A stretch of DNA of 64,000 nucleotides from the NCBI GenBank assembly GCA_019236735.1, contig JAFAIM010000012.1, forward strand, positions 85,761-149,760, read 5' to 3'. Position numbers and translations under genes: made by a program. Below, piece by piece: positions 27,665 through 37,747 of the stretch. Under the pieces are notes generated by a model. It was not told the origin of the DNA, did not search any database, and saw nothing but the letters and a program-made list of their open reading frames with translations. The stretch's first letter is position 1. The number at the start of each line of letters is the position of its first letter. This DNA comes from Burkholderiaceae bacterium. Its GTDB lineage: Bacteria > Pseudomonadota > Gammaproteobacteria > Burkholderiales > Burkholderiaceae_F.

Positions 27665-28408
27665 ATGACGGGTTCGGATCGCACGACCGACTTCGGGTTC
27701 CAGCGCGTCGCCGAGACCGAGAAGGCTGAGCGAGTCGAGCACGTCTTCAGTTCGGTCGCGCCGCGCTACGACTTGATGAACGACGTACTTTCGGGCGGCT
27801 TGCACCGCCTGTGGAAGACCTTCACGATCCGCCAGGCCGCCGTACGCCCGGGAATGCGCGTGCTGGACGTAGCATCCGGCACCGGCGACCTGGCACGAGC
27901 GTTCACGCGCGAGGTTGGTCCCGAAGGGGTCGTCGTGATGACCGACATCAATCAGCGAATGCTGACCGCCGGGCGCGATCGCTTGTTGGACGAAGGCCGG
28001 ATCGTTCCGGCCGTGCGCTGCGATGCCGAGCGCCTGCCGTTTCCCGACCGAAGCTTCGACGTTGTAACGGTGGCCTTTGGTCTGCGAAACATGACGCACA
28101 AAGAGGAGGCGCTGGCTCAGATGCGCCGCGTGCTGCGGCCTGGCGGACGCCTTCTGGTGCTGGAGTTCTCCCGCATCTGGCAGCCCCTCGCGCCGCTGTA
28201 CGACGCCTATTCCATGCATGTGATGCCGTGGCTCGGCGAACGGATCGCCGGCGACGGTGCCAGCTACCGCTACCTCGCCGAATCGATCCGGGTGCACCCG
28301 TCGCAAGATGAGCTCGCTCGGCTGATGGAACGCGCGGGACTCGAGCGGGTCGAATGGTTCAACTTCGCCGCCGGCATCTGCGCCTTGCATGTGGGCTATG
28401 CACTCTGA
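27665..28408 (+). CDS. ubiE: Ubiquinone/menaquinone methyltransferase UbiE
   Basis: C-methyltransferase of ubiquinone (and menaquinone) synthesis. The 247-residue product has the class I SAM-binding fold: [45 protein letters not shown], then [15 protein letters not shown] and [10 protein letters not shown]. It is in frame with no disruption. It overlaps the following Tim44-domain gene by 11 bases, so the DUF971-ubiE-Tim44-ubiJ-ubiB block is one transcript. Confidence 0.96.
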   Translation: MTGSDRTTDFGFQRVAETEKAERVEHVFSSVAPRYDLMNDVLSGGLHRLWKTFTIRQAAVRPGMRVLDVASGTGDLARAFTREVGPEGVVVMTDINQRMLTAGRDRLLDEGRIVPAVRCDAERLPFPDRSFDVVTVAFGLRNMTHKEEALAQMRRVLRPGGRLLVLEFSRIWQPLAPLYDAYSMHVMPWLGERIAGDGASYRYLAESIRVHPSQDELARLMERAGLERVEWFNFAAGICALHVGYAL

Positions 28409-29132
28409 AGCGAATCTGCTCCGTTGGCTGATCGCGGCTTCGGCCCTGGTGCTTGCGACGAGCGCGAACGCCGGCACCGCGTCCGCCGCTACCGATGTAT
28501 CTGCTTCAGCGCGTTATTGGTGGATCGGCCTGCTGGCGATGCTCGTGGGCGTACTCGCGTTGGTGGCGTGGCTTGCACGCCGTCGCTCGCGCAACCTGTC
28601 CGAAACACCGACGTACAGCGAGGGCTGGCAGGGAATCGGCGGGCCGTCGTATTCCCCAGGGCCGGTCACGGTGCGCCTGGATCCTCGCACCGGAAACGTG
28701 GACGCGATCGGCGGAAGCGTGCGAACGATACCGCTTCCGCCGCGATCCGAACGCCGGCCGTTCGGGGTGCCGGACAACTTCGACGCGCCGGCGTTTCTGG
28801 CCGATGCGCGCCAGTCGTTCGTGCGGTTGCAGTCGGCGTGGGATCGTTCAGATCTGCGCGAACTGGATGAGTGCACGACCGACGAGATGTTCAACGCGCT
28901 CACTCACGAGCTGCGCGTTCGCACGGGGCCCACCCGGACCGAAGTGGTCGAGTTGACCGCGAGCCTGCTCGGGATCGAGACCGCATCGGGCGAGTACCGT
29001 GCCAGCGTGCGGTTCTCGGGCAACCTGAAGGTGAACGGCGAAGACGAACGTCTGGACGAAGTCTGGAACCTGTCCCGACCCGTCGACGGTTCGACGGGAT
29101 GGCTGCTGGCAGGGATCCAGCAGCTCAATTGA
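28398..29132 (+). CDS. Tim44-domain membrane-anchored protein
   Basis: The 244-residue protein has an N-terminal leader (residues 1-28), one further membrane helix ([21 protein letters not shown]), a linker rich in Gly/Pro and a C-terminal Tim44-like domain ([21 protein letters not shown], then [13 protein letters not shown] and a beta-rich end). Tim44-like domains contact lipids or protein partners. In Burkholderiales this gene is regularly found between ubiE and ubiJ; a link to Ubi-complex membrane assembly is inference. It overlaps ubiE and abuts ubiJ. Confidence 0.82.
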   Translation: MHSEANLLRWLIAASALVLATSANAGTASAATDVSASARYWWIGLLAMLVGVLALVAWLARRRSRNLSETPTYSEGWQGIGGPSYSPGPVTVRLDPRTGNVDAIGGSVRTIPLPPRSERRPFGVPDNFDAPAFLADARQSFVRLQSAWDRSDLRELDECTTDEMFNALTHELRVRTGPTRTEVVELTASLLGIETASGEYRASVRFSGNLKVNGEDERLDEVWNLSRPVDGSTGWLLAGIQQLN

Positions 29133-29149
29133 ATCGCAAGCGGCCGCCC

Positions 29150-29746
29150 GTGCTGCAGCAGTTCGTCTCCGACGCGGCTTGCCAGGCGTTGAACCACTTG
29201 CTGCGGCGGGAGCGCGCCGGGCGAGAACTGCTGATCCCGTTGGCCGGGCGAACTGCGCGCATTGCCGCTGGCCCGTTGGATATGACCTTCGAGATCGCCG
29301 CCGACGGTTCGCTGCGCACGGGGCGAGCCCAGCCGGACGTCACGATCGAGATCGATTCCCGCTCGATTGCGACCGCACTGTCGGCAATGTCGGAGCCGGG
29401 AGCGCTGTCGGAACCGGCCGCATTGTTGGAGAAAGCCAGCGTGCATGGCGACGCTGCACTCGCGCAAGCGGTGATGCAGGTTGCCGCTCGCCTGCGCCCT
29501 GACCCGGAAGAGGATCTGTCGCGTGTGGTCGGCGATGCTGCCGCAGTGCGCGTCGTCGCCGCATTGCGAGCGGCCCATCACGGCGCGCGCGATGTCGGTG
29601 CGCGCGCCGCGCGCCAACTGGCCGACTATCTTGCGGGCGAGCAGGCCTGGCTGGCTTCGCGCGGCCCGTTCGAGCGCTTTGCAGCCGAGGTGAACGAACT
29701 GGCCCGGGCGGCCGAGCGCCTGGTCGAGCGCGCCGGCGGGTTGTAG
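29150..29746 (+). CDS. ubiJ: Ubiquinone biosynthesis accessory factor UbiJ (SCP2 domain)
   Basis: Lipid-binding accessory factor of the soluble Ubi metabolon. The SCP2-like N-terminal domain shows [26 protein letters not shown] and the rest is helical with an Ala/Arg-rich C-terminus. From the GTG at 29150 it has 198 residues; an upstream TTG at 29129, overlapping the Tim44-gene stop, is an alternative start. Placement between the Tim44-domain gene and ubiB is the normal order. UbiJ is known to work with UbiK, which is not in this window. Confidence 0.85.
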   Translation: MLQQFVSDAACQALNHLLRRERAGRELLIPLAGRTARIAAGPLDMTFEIAADGSLRTGRAQPDVTIEIDSRSIATALSAMSEPGALSEPAALLEKASVHGDAALAQAVMQVAARLRPDPEEDLSRVVGDAAAVRVVAALRAAHHGARDVGARAARQLADYLAGEQAWLASRGPFERFAAEVNELARAAERLVERAGGL

Positions 29747-29753
29747 CAAGGCG

Positions 29754-31325
29754 ATGCTTCGCCTGCTGCGGCTGCTGCGCATCATCACGGTCGCGTTCCG
29801 CTACGGCCTGGACCAGATCGCGCTGGGAAACCTGAGCAACCCGTTGCTGGCGCGCCTGGTGCGGGCGGCGGCGTTCGGGCGCCCGTTGCGGCGGCCGCGC
29901 GGCGAGCGTTTGCGGCTTGCTTTGGAGAGGCTCGGACCGCTGTTCGTAAAGTTCGGGCAGCTGCTGTCGACCCGGCGCGATCTGCTGCCGGAAGACATCG
30001 CTGACGAGCTTGCGCGTTTGCAGGACCGGGTGCCGCCGTTCGATTCCGAACTGGCGATGCGCGAGATCGAGCGCGGGCTCCAGCGCCGTATCGCCGATGT
30101 GTTCTCGTCGTTCGACCCCGTTCCGGTGGCGAGCGCTTCGATCGCACAGGTCCATTTGGGAGTGCTGGCAGCCGGCCCGCACGCCGGGCGCAACGTGGCG
30201 GTCAAGGTGCTGCGCCCGGGCATGCGTAGCGTGATCGACCGCGACCTGCAGCTGCTGGACGCCGCCGCGGTGTTGGTCGAGCGCCTGTGGCGCGATGGCC
30301 GCCGGCTGCGCCCGCGCGACGTGGTCGAGGAATTCCGCAAGACGCTGCACGACGAACTCGACTTGACTCGCGAAGCCGCGAACGCCTCGCAACTGCGGCG
30401 CAACTTTGCCGGCTCCCCCCTGCTGAAGATCCCGGAGATGTACTGGGACTATTGCCGCGAGAGTGTGATCGTGATGCAACGGATGCACGGGGTGCCGATC
30501 GGGCAGCTCGAGCGCCTGCGCCAGGCCGGGGTCGATTTGAAAAAGCTGTCGCGCGACGGCGTCGAGATCTTCTTCACGCAAGTGTTCCGCGATGGTTTTT
30601 TTCACGCGGACATGCACCCGGGCAACATCTATGTCAGCGTCGATCCGTCCGAGCTGGGACGGTATATCGCGCTCGATTTCGGCATCGTCGGCACGCTGAC
30701 CGATGTCGACCGCGATTACCTTGCACGCAATTTCCTGGCATTTTTCCAGCGCGACTATCGGCGCGTCGCCGCGACCCACCTGGAATCGGGCTGGGTGCCG
30801 CGCGGCACGCGTTTGGACGAGCTCGAGAGCGCGATCCGAGCGGTGTGCGAGCCGATTTTCGACCGTCCGTTAAAGGACATCTCTTTCGGCCAGGTGCTGG
30901 TACGTCTGTTCCAGACCTCGCGCCGCTTCAACGTCGAGATCCAGCCGCAGCTGCTGCTGTTGCAAAAGACGCTGCTCAACGTAGAAGGGCTGGGACGCCA
31001 GCTCGACCCGGATCTGGATCTGTGGAAGACCGCCAAGCCGTTCCTCGAGGCGTGGATCAAGCGGGAGGTCGGATTCGTGGGGCTCATCCAACGCTTGCGC
31101 GTCGAGGCGCCGCAATGGAGCCGGCTGCTGCCTCAGGTCCCGCGACTGGCGGCGCAAGCGCTGATGGCGAGCGAAGGACAGGAACGAGTGCTGGCCGAGC
31201 TTGCCGAATTGCGCCGCGCGAACGCGCAGCGCAACCGCTGGCTCGCGGTCGGGGTGGCACTGCTGGCGGCTGCGGTGCTGTTGCTTGGATGGCTCTTCGT
31301 CGGTTCTCGGGTGCCGCGGCTGTGA
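29754..31325 (+). CDS. ubiB: Ubiquinone biosynthesis regulatory kinase-like protein UbiB
   Basis: Membrane-bound ADCK/UbiB-family atypical kinase/ATPase needed for ubiquinone production. The 523-residue protein has the family KxGQ motif in [14 protein letters not shown] (about residue 66), ASIAQVH in place of the glycine-rich loop (about 128-134), VAVKVLRPG (Lys), the HADMHPGN and DFGIVG motifs, and one or two C-terminal membrane helices ([20 protein letters not shown]). It closes the ubiE-ubiJ-ubiB operon. ATG start at 29754. Confidence 0.96.
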   Translation: MLRLLRLLRIITVAFRYGLDQIALGNLSNPLLARLVRAAAFGRPLRRPRGERLRLALERLGPLFVKFGQLLSTRRDLLPEDIADELARLQDRVPPFDSELAMREIERGLQRRIADVFSSFDPVPVASASIAQVHLGVLAAGPHAGRNVAVKVLRPGMRSVIDRDLQLLDAAAVLVERLWRDGRRLRPRDVVEEFRKTLHDELDLTREAANASQLRRNFAGSPLLKIPEMYWDYCRESVIVMQRMHGVPIGQLERLRQAGVDLKKLSRDGVEIFFTQVFRDGFFHADMHPGNIYVSVDPSELGRYIALDFGIVGTLTDVDRDYLARNFLAFFQRDYRRVAATHLESGWVPRGTRLDELESAIRAVCEPIFDRPLKDISFGQVLVRLFQTSRRFNVEIQPQLLLLQKTLLNVEGLGRQLDPDLDLWKTAKPFLEAWIKREVGFVGLIQRLRVEAPQWSRLLPQVPRLAAQALMASEGQERVLAELAELRRANAQRNRWLAVGVALLAAAVLLLGWLFVGSRVPRL

Positions 31326-31398
31326 GTCGATCTGTGAGGCTACCTATAATCGATTGGAGAAACGAGACGGTCACCCTCGATTGAGCTCGGACGCATCG

Positions 31399-32769
31399 AT
31401 GAACCTCGTGATCCTCGCCGCCGGCCAGGGCAAGCGGATGCACTCCGACCTGCCGAAGGTCTTGCATCCTCTGGCCGGACGGCCGCTACTGGCCCATGTG
31501 CTCGACACGGCGCGCGCTGCGGCGGCGCAGCTGGAATTGCGGGCCGAAATCGTCGTGGTCGTCGGCCACGGTGGCGAGCGTGTTGCCGAAACGTTCGCGG
31601 GACAAGCCGGTGTGCGCTTCATCACGCAGCAGCCGCAGCTCGGCACCGGGCATGCCCTGTTACAGGCTGCTCCTGAACTGGACGATTCGCAGCCGACGCT
31701 GGTGCTGTACGGCGATGTGCCGCTGATCCGTGTGCAAACGCTGTTGGATCTCGTACGCGCGGCCGGCGACGGCGTCGCGGTGTTGAGCGCGCGCGTTCCG
31801 GATCCGGCCGGCTACGGCCGCGTCGTGCGGGACCGCTCGGGCGCGGTGGCGCGGATCGTCGAGGAGCGCGACGCGACGGATGCGGAACGCACGATCGGCG
31901 AGATCAACACCGGAATTCTGGTCGCACCGACTGTGCGCCTGAAAGCGTGGCTCGCGCAGCTGCGCAACGACAACGCGCAGCGCGAGTACTACCTGACCGA
32001 CGTGGTCGCGCTGGCCGTTCGTGACGGCGTGCCAGTCGCTGCTTGCACTGCGCCGGAGGCTTTCGAGGCGCTCGGCGTCAATAGCAAGGCACAGCTCGCG
32101 AAAATGGAGCGAATCGTGCAGCAACGCAAAGCCGAGCACCTGATGCAGACCGGCGCCACGCTCGCGGATCCGGCCCGCATCGACGTTCGCGGCGAGGTCA
32201 CCGTGGGGGCCGATGTCTTCATCGACGTCGGTTGCGTGTTCGAAGGCAAGGTCGACTTGGCCGACGGCGTCCGCATCGGGCCGTACTGCGTACTGCGCGA
32301 CGTGCGTGTGGGTGCAGGTACCGAAGTGTTGGCGTTCTCGCTCTTGGATACGTGCCGCATCGGGGCAATGGCGCGGGTCGGGCCGTTCGCCCGCCTGCGT
32401 CCCGGCGCGAGCCTGGAAGACGAAGTGCACATCGGCAACTTCGTCGAGGTAAAAGCGAGCCGGGTCGGGCGTGCCTCGAAAGCCAACCATCTGGCGTACA
32501 TCGGCGACGCCGAGGTCGGCTCGGGCACCAACATTGCCGCCGGCACGATCGTGGCCAACTACGATGGCGCCAACAAACACCGCAGCCGCATCGGCGCCGA
32601 CGTGCAGGTCGGCAGCAACGTCGTTCTGATAGCTCCGATCGAGGTCGGCGACGGCGCAACGATCGGCGCCGGCTCGACAGTGTCGGGCTCGGTGCCGGCA
32701 GGGAAACTGACGCTAGCGCGCACCCGCCAGGTGACGGTCGACAACTGGAAGCGGCCGGTGAAGAAGTAA
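31399..32769 (+). CDS. glmU: Bifunctional GlcNAc-1-P uridyltransferase/GlcN-1-P acetyltransferase GlmU
   Basis: Makes UDP-GlcNAc from glucosamine-1-P for peptidoglycan and LPS. The 456-residue protein has the uridyltransferase domain ([39 protein letters not shown]) and the left-handed beta-helix acetyltransferase domain with hexapeptide repeats ([53 protein letters not shown]). A complete, standard-length gene. The start is the ATG at 31399, after a 73-base gap from ubiB. Confidence 0.97.
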   Translation: MNLVILAAGQGKRMHSDLPKVLHPLAGRPLLAHVLDTARAAAAQLELRAEIVVVVGHGGERVAETFAGQAGVRFITQQPQLGTGHALLQAAPELDDSQPTLVLYGDVPLIRVQTLLDLVRAAGDGVAVLSARVPDPAGYGRVVRDRSGAVARIVEERDATDAERTIGEINTGILVAPTVRLKAWLAQLRNDNAQREYYLTDVVALAVRDGVPVAACTAPEAFEALGVNSKAQLAKMERIVQQRKAEHLMQTGATLADPARIDVRGEVTVGADVFIDVGCVFEGKVDLADGVRIGPYCVLRDVRVGAGTEVLAFSLLDTCRIGAMARVGPFARLRPGASLEDEVHIGNFVEVKASRVGRASKANHLAYIGDAEVGSGTNIAAGTIVANYDGANKHRSRIGADVQVGSNVVLIAPIEVGDGATIGAGSTVSGSVPAGKLTLARTRQVTVDNWKRPVKK

Positions 32770-32795
32770 GCCAACCCGAATCTTGAGGATGCCTC

Positions 32796-33176
32796 ATGCC
32801 GCTCGTCACGCTCACCGTTCGCAAACCGAAGTCCGTCGAGTTCAAGTCCACCGTGCTGGACGCGGTCCACGGCGCCCTCGTTTCGGCCGGCGTGCCGGCG
32901 ACCGACAAGTTCCAGCGCGTGATCGAGCTGGACGCGGCCGATTTCCGCTTCGACCCGGGCTACCCGGACGTGCAAGGCGCTCGCGACAACGACTTCGCGC
33001 TGATTGAGATTTTGTGGTCGGTCGGTCGCAGCGTGAAGGTGAAGAAGAAGATGCTCGAAGAGCTGATGTCCGGGCTGGCACGAGCCGGACTGAAGCCCGA
33101 GAACGTGATGGTGGCGTTCAAGGAAACGACGTGGGAGAACTGGTCGTTTGCGGGCGGCCGTTTGATTCACACCTGA
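32796..33176 (+). CDS. Tautomerase-family protein
   Basis: 126-residue protein beginning MPLVTLTVRKPKS, with Pro2 exposed after Met removal, the catalytic base of the tautomerase superfamily. The length is about twice that of 4-oxalocrotonate tautomerase subunits, matching tautomerase_2-type proteins. An RIIG-like active-site pattern was not seen; the WENWSFAGGRL motif near the end is family-like. Substrate unknown. An RBS-like TTGAGGATG lies before the start. It sits between glmU and an aldehyde dehydrogenase. Confidence 0.75.
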   Translation: MPLVTLTVRKPKSVEFKSTVLDAVHGALVSAGVPATDKFQRVIELDAADFRFDPGYPDVQGARDNDFALIEILWSVGRSVKVKKKMLEELMSGLARAGLKPENVMVAFKETTWENWSFAGGRLIHT

Positions 33177-33237
33177 TGTACACATGACCCGCACCTGATC
33201 GCGCAATCGAGCAGCGCGGAAACGGGAGAATCAAACG

Positions 33238-34845
33238 ATGTCGGCGATCGAGCGCAAATCGCAAGGAGCAGCCGCAGTGCAACCCGCGGCTGCCACGGCA
33301 AAACCGATTTCGAGCAACGCCTCCATCCTGCAAGCGGAAGTGACACGTTTGCTCGGGCGCATAGGAGTCGATCCTTCCGCGCTGCGCGGGGACCTTGCTT
33401 CCCGCACGCCGATCGACGGCGGTATCACCGCCCACGTGCCCGAGACGACCGCGGCGCAGGCTCACGAGGCGATCGAACTCGCAGCCGCCGCTTTTGCGCG
33501 CTGGCGTCTGGTGCCCGCTCCGCGCCGCGGCGAACTCGTGCGGCGCTTAGGCGACGCGTTGCGTGCATCACGCGAGGACCTCGGGCGATTGGTGTCGATC
33601 GAGACCGGCAAGATCGCCTCCGAGGGCGCGGGCGAGGTGCAGGAGATGATCGACATCTGCGACTTCGCCACCGGCCTGTCGCGCCAGCTGTACGGTCTGA
33701 CGATCGCTTCGGAACGGCCTGGCCACAGGATGATGGAGACCTGGCATCCGCTCGGCGTCGTTGGGGTGATCAGCGCGTTCAACTTTCCGGTCGCGGTGTG
33801 GGCTTGGAACGCGGTGCTGGCACTGGTGTGCGGCGATCCGGTCGTGTGGAAACCGTCGGAAAAGACGCCGCTGACCGCATTGGCCGTGCAGGCGATCTTC
33901 GAGCGGGTGGCGCGCGAGTTCGAACGAACCACCGGCACGCCGGCGACGGGGCTTTTGCACGTCCTCACGGGTGGCCGCACGCCATCAGAGGCACTGGCCG
34001 ATCATCCCGCGGTGCCCCTGGTTTCGGCCACCGGCTCCACCGCGATGGGACGTTCGCTTGCGCCCAGGCTGGCGCGGCGCTTCGCGCGGGCGCTGCTCGA
34101 GCTGGGAGGCAACAACGGCGCCATCGTGTGTCCCAGCGCGGACCAGGAGCTGGCGTTGCGCGCGATCGCGTTTGCCTGGATGGGAACCGCGGGCCAGAGG
34201 TGCACGAGCTTGCGGCGCCTGTTCGTGCACCGCGATCTGGCCGATTCTTTCGTGCCCCGGCTTGCGCGCGTGGCCGCATCAGTGGTCGTGGGAGATCCGC
34301 TCGAAGCCGGCACGCTGGTCGGCCCACTGATCGACCGTGCCGCGTTCGACTCGATGCAGGCCGCGCTGAAAGAGGCGGCTTCCGAAGGCGGCGCGGTGGA
34401 AGGCGGAGTGCGCGAGCACGCGCAACGCTGGGCGAATGCGTGGTACGCGCGGCCGGCCGTCGTTTCGATGCCGCGGCACAGCGGTCCGGTGCTGCGCGAA
34501 ACGTTCGCGCCGATCCTGTACGTGATGCGCTATACGGAGCTGGACGAGGCAATCGCCGCGCACAACGCGGTCGCTGCAGGCCTTTCCTCGTCGATTTTCA
34601 CGCGCGACGCACGCGAGGCCGAACGCTTCGTCGCTGCCGACGGGTCGGACTGCGGGCTGGCCAACGTGAACATCGGCCCCTCGGGCGCGGAAATCGGCGG
34701 GGCGTTCGGCGGTGAGAAGGAAACCGGCGGCGGGCGCGAATCCGGGTCCGATTCCTGGAAGATCTACATGCGGCGCGCCACCAACACGATCAATTTCTCC
34801 GGCGAGCTGCCGCTCGCGCAGGGGGTGAAGTTCGATATCGGCTGA
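33238..34845 (+). CDS. amaB: ALDH7-type aldehyde dehydrogenase (alpha-aminoadipic semialdehyde dehydrogenase-like)
   Basis: NAD-dependent dehydrogenase; ALDH7 relatives oxidise L-2-aminoadipate 6-semialdehyde in lysine breakdown. The 535-residue protein has the catalytic Cys322 in GQRCTSLRRLF, the general-base Glu288 in LLELGGNNG, the cofactor segment GVISAFNFPVAVWAWN, and the ALDH7 hallmark GGAFGGEKETGGGRESGSDSW in two pieces. The N-terminal 25 residues are Ala/Ser-rich and unlike the family, so an inner start is possible. Substrate assignment is from subfamily. Confidence 0.85.
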   Translation: MSAIERKSQGAAAVQPAAATAKPISSNASILQAEVTRLLGRIGVDPSALRGDLASRTPIDGGITAHVPETTAAQAHEAIELAAAAFARWRLVPAPRRGELVRRLGDALRASREDLGRLVSIETGKIASEGAGEVQEMIDICDFATGLSRQLYGLTIASERPGHRMMETWHPLGVVGVISAFNFPVAVWAWNAVLALVCGDPVVWKPSEKTPLTALAVQAIFERVAREFERTTGTPATGLLHVLTGGRTPSEALADHPAVPLVSATGSTAMGRSLAPRLARRFARALLELGGNNGAIVCPSADQELALRAIAFAWMGTAGQRCTSLRRLFVHRDLADSFVPRLARVAASVVVGDPLEAGTLVGPLIDRAAFDSMQAALKEAASEGGAVEGGVREHAQRWANAWYARPAVVSMPRHSGPVLRETFAPILYVMRYTELDEAIAAHNAVAAGLSSSIFTRDAREAERFVAADGSDCGLANVNIGPSGAEIGGAFGGEKETGGGRESGSDSWKIYMRRATNTINFSGELPLAQGVKFDIG

Positions 34846-34928
34846 CCTGCGCAATCGCGCAAGCGGGTCACCGCGCCGAACGCGAACGCTGCCGGCCAGT
34901 TCACGGCGGAGCCGATTGCAGTGGCGGA

Positions 34929-35339
34929 CTATTCGTTCGCTGCCGAGTATGCCGCTTGGAATGCGAGCATCAGGGATGGATGCAAGGTGCCGAGCTTGGG
35001 TGTCTGGCCGTGCGGCGCGGCGGGTGGCACGAGAAACCAGTCGGAGTCGTACGGCAGGTCGACGCACTTGCGAAGGTCGAACTTGGTCTCGAAGCTAAGG
35101 CCCGCAGCCGCATATGCCGCTTCATTCCGTTCGCGTGCAACGAGCAATTCGCCCGAGTACAGCGACCGGGTGCGCTTGCTGGTGCCGAACGCGACGCGTA
35201 CCTGATACTGCGGGGCATCGTCGTCATAGACCTCAATGACCAGCGTTGGGCGGGCTTTGGCGGGTTCGCCGACCCCTTCGGGGAATCGGCACCAGACGAT
35301 GTCGCCGGCGGCCGGCTCGGGCCACCAGCGCGCGCTCAT
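34929..35339 (-). CDS. PemK/MazF-like toxin (type II toxin-antitoxin)
   Basis: The 136-residue protein has the PemK/MazF-type start: PAAGDIVWCRFPEGVGEPAKARPTLVI, split as a GDIVW strand and the KARPTLV motif, followed by VRVAFGTSKRTRSLYSGELLV. MazF toxins are mRNA interferases. A hydrophobic strand-rich core and an extended C-terminus (FLVPPAAPHGQTPKLG) make it longer than usual (about 110 residues). The start ATG at 35339 overlaps the upstream antitoxin stop by four bases. Both lie on the minus strand between the ALDH and S1/P1 nuclease genes. Confidence 0.65.
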   Translation of the reverse strand: MSARWWPEPAAGDIVWCRFPEGVGEPAKARPTLVIEVYDDDAPQYQVRVAFGTSKRTRSLYSGELLVARERNEAAYAAAGLSFETKFDLRKCVDLPYDSDWFLVPPAAPHGQTPKLGTLHPSLMLAFQAAYSAANE

Positions 35340-35626
35340 GCCTTCGTCGGCGGGTTGATGAGACTCGAGCGAATGGAGCGCTTGGTCCCCTGCGGAACGA
35401 GCTTTTCGATGCGACGAATCTGAGCGGCGGTCACGGGACCATCGTCGGGCTCGTACTGCGGCAGCACCTTCACGGCGAGCCCGCGCAAGGCGATGTGGAT
35501 AGCTTGCGTCTCGTCGACGCCCAACTCGGCGGCGAGCCGCCGCGCAGTGGTCCGGGTTACCCCCGAGCTGCTGTCGACTGCGCGGTAGCGGAAGGCGATC
35601 TGCGGGGTGGCAGTCTTAGCGGTCAT
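35336..35626 (-). CDS. Antitoxin-like partner of the MazF-like toxin
   Basis: The 96-residue product from the ATG at 35626 has a helical region with LGVDETQAIHIALRGLAVKVLPQYE, compatible with a ribbon-helix-helix DNA-binding antitoxin, but no well-known signature. Classification rests on its position: directly upstream of the MazF-like gene, four-base overlap (ATGA), and a palindromic site before it at 35670-35687. An upstream start in the same frame gives 21 more residues and is less likely. Confidence 0.55.
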   Translation of the reverse strand: MTAKTATPQIAFRYRAVDSSSGVTRTTARRLAAELGVDETQAIHIALRGLAVKVLPQYEPDDGPVTAAQIRRIEKLVPQGTKRSIRSSLINPPTKA

Positions 35627-35669
35627 GTGGCTTGTCCGGTCAGTCGGTCCTCGGGCGGACGCCGGAGGA

Positions 35670-35687
35670 AGATATCTCAAAGATATC
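35670..35687. promoter_or_regulatory. Palindromic operator candidate for the MazF-like module
   Basis: Two self-palindromic GATATC hexamers (35671-35676 and 35682-35687) separated by TCAAA, i.e. AGATATC-TCAA-AGATATC. The AT-rich repeat stands out in GC-rich DNA and lies 44 bases upstream of the antitoxin start, where antitoxin autorepression sites usually lie. Confidence 0.45.
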
Positions 35688-35716
35688 ACACCTCTCGGAT
35701 TCGGTCAAAGCCACGC

Positions 35717-36631
35717 TCACGGCTCCGCCATTGCCCGGTTCAATACCGTTGCCAGCCGCGCTCCGGCAAGCGCCAGCCGCTCGGTGACGACGCGTAGCGC
35801 GCGCCGCTGGTAGTCCATCGACAGCGTGACTATGGCTGCGCCCTCGGGAGCACGGTCGCAGGAGAAGCCCGGATAGTCGAACGCCACCTCGCGCGCAAGC
35901 CAGTTGGACTCGGCGAGCCACTCGCCGACCGGCGCCTCGCGAACCGTCTCGGGAACTTTGCGGGCGCGCGCGATCAGCCGTCGCAGAGCGGACGGCGGCG
36001 GCGGCTGGCCTGCCGCGATGTGCATCGCCGAGGCGACCAGCCGAATGTCCCAGGCGGCATGTAGCGACCAGGGGGTCCGGCTTGGGTAACCGGCAAACTG
36101 AACGTGCACCAGGTTGCCACCTTGGGCGAAATCGGCCGCGTGCAGCGGCTGATGCAGATCCCCCGCCAGATGCACGATCCATTTCAACGCGTCCCGGCGC
36201 CGCGCGGTCGGAACACGGCGGTCGGCCAGTTGCGCCACCAGCAGGTCGAACTGCCCACCGGCGCACTGCTGGTCGGGGCACCAAGGGATGTCCGGCGGGC
36301 TTGTCCGCCGTAGCGCCGCCAGGCGCGGAGGCGTGATTGCACCGCACACCGGCATGTTGTCGAAGTGCCAGGTGGGTTGGTCCGCTGCGGTGCCGCGAAT
36401 CTCGTCCGCCCATAGGGAGACCTCGGCCAATGTCGTTCGGCCGGAGGGGCGGCCATCGCGGTCCCGATCGTCCGCCAGCAGCTCTGCGACCTGTGCGCGG
36501 GCGGTGGGAGCCAGCAGCGAATCGGCCACGGCGCCAACGGCTCGGTGCCCCAACGGACCCCACGCGCCCGCAGGTGCGCCGAGGCAAAAAAGCGCCGCTG
36601 AGCACAGGGTGATCGCCGCTCGCGCCATCAT
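35717..36631 (-). CDS. S1/P1-type secreted nuclease
   Basis: Zinc-dependent single-strand nuclease. The 304-residue protein has a signal peptide (MMARAAITLCSAALFCLGAPAGA) and the mature chain starts with Trp (W-GPLGHRAVGAVA), the N-terminal Trp and His being zinc ligands of the S1/P1 family. The motifs LWADEIRG, WHFDNMPV, HLAGDLHQPLHAADFAQGGN and LHAAWD provide the remaining His/Asp ligands. Most characterised members are eukaryotic; bacterial homologues are known but less studied. Divergent from the FAH gene with about 40 bases between starts. Confidence 0.9.
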   Translation of the reverse strand: MMARAAITLCSAALFCLGAPAGAWGPLGHRAVGAVADSLLAPTARAQVAELLADDRDRDGRPSGRTTLAEVSLWADEIRGTAADQPTWHFDNMPVCGAITPPRLAALRRTSPPDIPWCPDQQCAGGQFDLLVAQLADRRVPTARRRDALKWIVHLAGDLHQPLHAADFAQGGNLVHVQFAGYPSRTPWSLHAAWDIRLVASAMHIAAGQPPPPSALRRLIARARKVPETVREAPVGEWLAESNWLAREVAFDYPGFSCDRAPEGAAIVTLSMDYQRRALRVVTERLALAGARLATVLNRAMAEP

Positions 36632-36673
36632 ATTGCGGGCACAATAACGGCGCCGAGCCGAAGGAGAACTCAC

Positions 36674-37747
36674 ATGAGCGGGAGGCGAGAGTTTTTGATG
36701 AGTACGGGTGCGCTGGGACTTGGGGTTGCAGCAGGCGTCGCCGCCATAGGGGCGGGGAGCGCCGCAGCGGCGCAGGGCTCCGCAGCCGGACCTCTAGCGG
36801 CAGCCGGAGCCGGGGACGGCGCGCACGATGGCCCGCCGGCTGGACTGCTGCCGGCAGTCACCCTGTTGTCGATCCGGCACACGGGCGGCCGCGAGACGCT
36901 CGGCGTCAGATTCGACGACGGTGTGCTCGACGTCTCGCAGGCGGCAGGCCTTCTAGGTCTTCCGGCACCGTTGACGCTCGAACAGATGCTGCGGGAAGGC
37001 AGCTGGCTTCAGGTCGCAGCGGTGATCGGCGCCACGCGCGACGCCAAGCTCAGTGAGGCGCTGGTGCCGGAAAACTCGATCACGTACGGGCGCCTTTTTA
37101 GCAACCCCGGCAAGATCGTTTGCGTGGGGCTGAACTATCGCAAGCACGCTCAGGAAATCGGCATGCCGATTCCGAAGGTGCCGGTGCTGTTCAACAAGTT
37201 CAACAACAGCCTGGCCGCGCACGGCGCCACTTTGCATCTTCCGCCGCGCGAGGTGGCGTACAAGTTCGATTACGAAACTGAACTTCTGGTCGTGATCGGG
37301 CGGACCGCGCGCAACGTCTCGGAGGCCGACGCGCTGGGGTGTGTCGCCGGGTACTGCACAGCAAACGACTTCTCCGCTCGCGACCTGCAGCTGGAGACGG
37401 GCGGACAGTGGATGATCGGCAAGACCCTCGACGGGTTTGCGCCGGTCGGCCCGTACTTTGTGTCGGCCGCACGCGTGGGCGATCCGGACAATCTGAAGAT
37501 CGAGACGCACGTGAACGGCGAGGTACGGCAGTCCTCGAACACGAGCGACTTCATCTTCAACGTACAACAGGTGATCTCGTATGTGTCGCGCCATTTCGCG
37601 CTCGAGCCGGCCGACATCATCTACACGGGAACGCCGCAGGGCGTGATCCTCGGGATGCCGCCCGACAAGCGCGTCTGGCTGAAGGGCGGAGACCAGATCG
37701 TCAGCACGATCGAGAAACTCGGCACCCTGCATTTCTCGCTGGCGTGA
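36674..37747 (+). CDS. Tat-exported fumarylacetoacetase-like hydrolase
   Basis: The 357-residue protein has a C-terminal FAH catalytic domain (about residues 130-350): GKIVCVGLNYRKHAQE, EVAYKFDYETELLVVIG (metal-binding Glu residues), GYCTANDFSARDLQ, GKTLDGFAPVGPYF, TGTPQGV. The N-terminus carries SGRREFL, a twin-arginine signal, followed by a long Ala/Gly-rich segment and linker. FAH-family enzymes of aromatic degradation are normally cytoplasmic, so periplasmic export is unusual. Start ATG at 36674 with AAGGAG seven bases upstream. The MFS gene overlaps its stop (GTGA). Confidence 0.88.
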   Translation: MSGRREFLMSTGALGLGVAAGVAAIGAGSAAAAQGSAAGPLAAAGAGDGAHDGPPAGLLPAVTLLSIRHTGGRETLGVRFDDGVLDVSQAAGLLGLPAPLTLEQMLREGSWLQVAAVIGATRDAKLSEALVPENSITYGRLFSNPGKIVCVGLNYRKHAQEIGMPIPKVPVLFNKFNNSLAAHGATLHLPPREVAYKFDYETELLVVIGRTARNVSEADALGCVAGYCTANDFSARDLQLETGGQWMIGKTLDGFAPVGPYFVSAARVGDPDNLKIETHVNGEVRQSSNTSDFIFNVQQVISYVSRHFALEPADIIYTGTPQGVILGMPPDKRVWLKGGDQIVSTIEKLGTLHFSLA

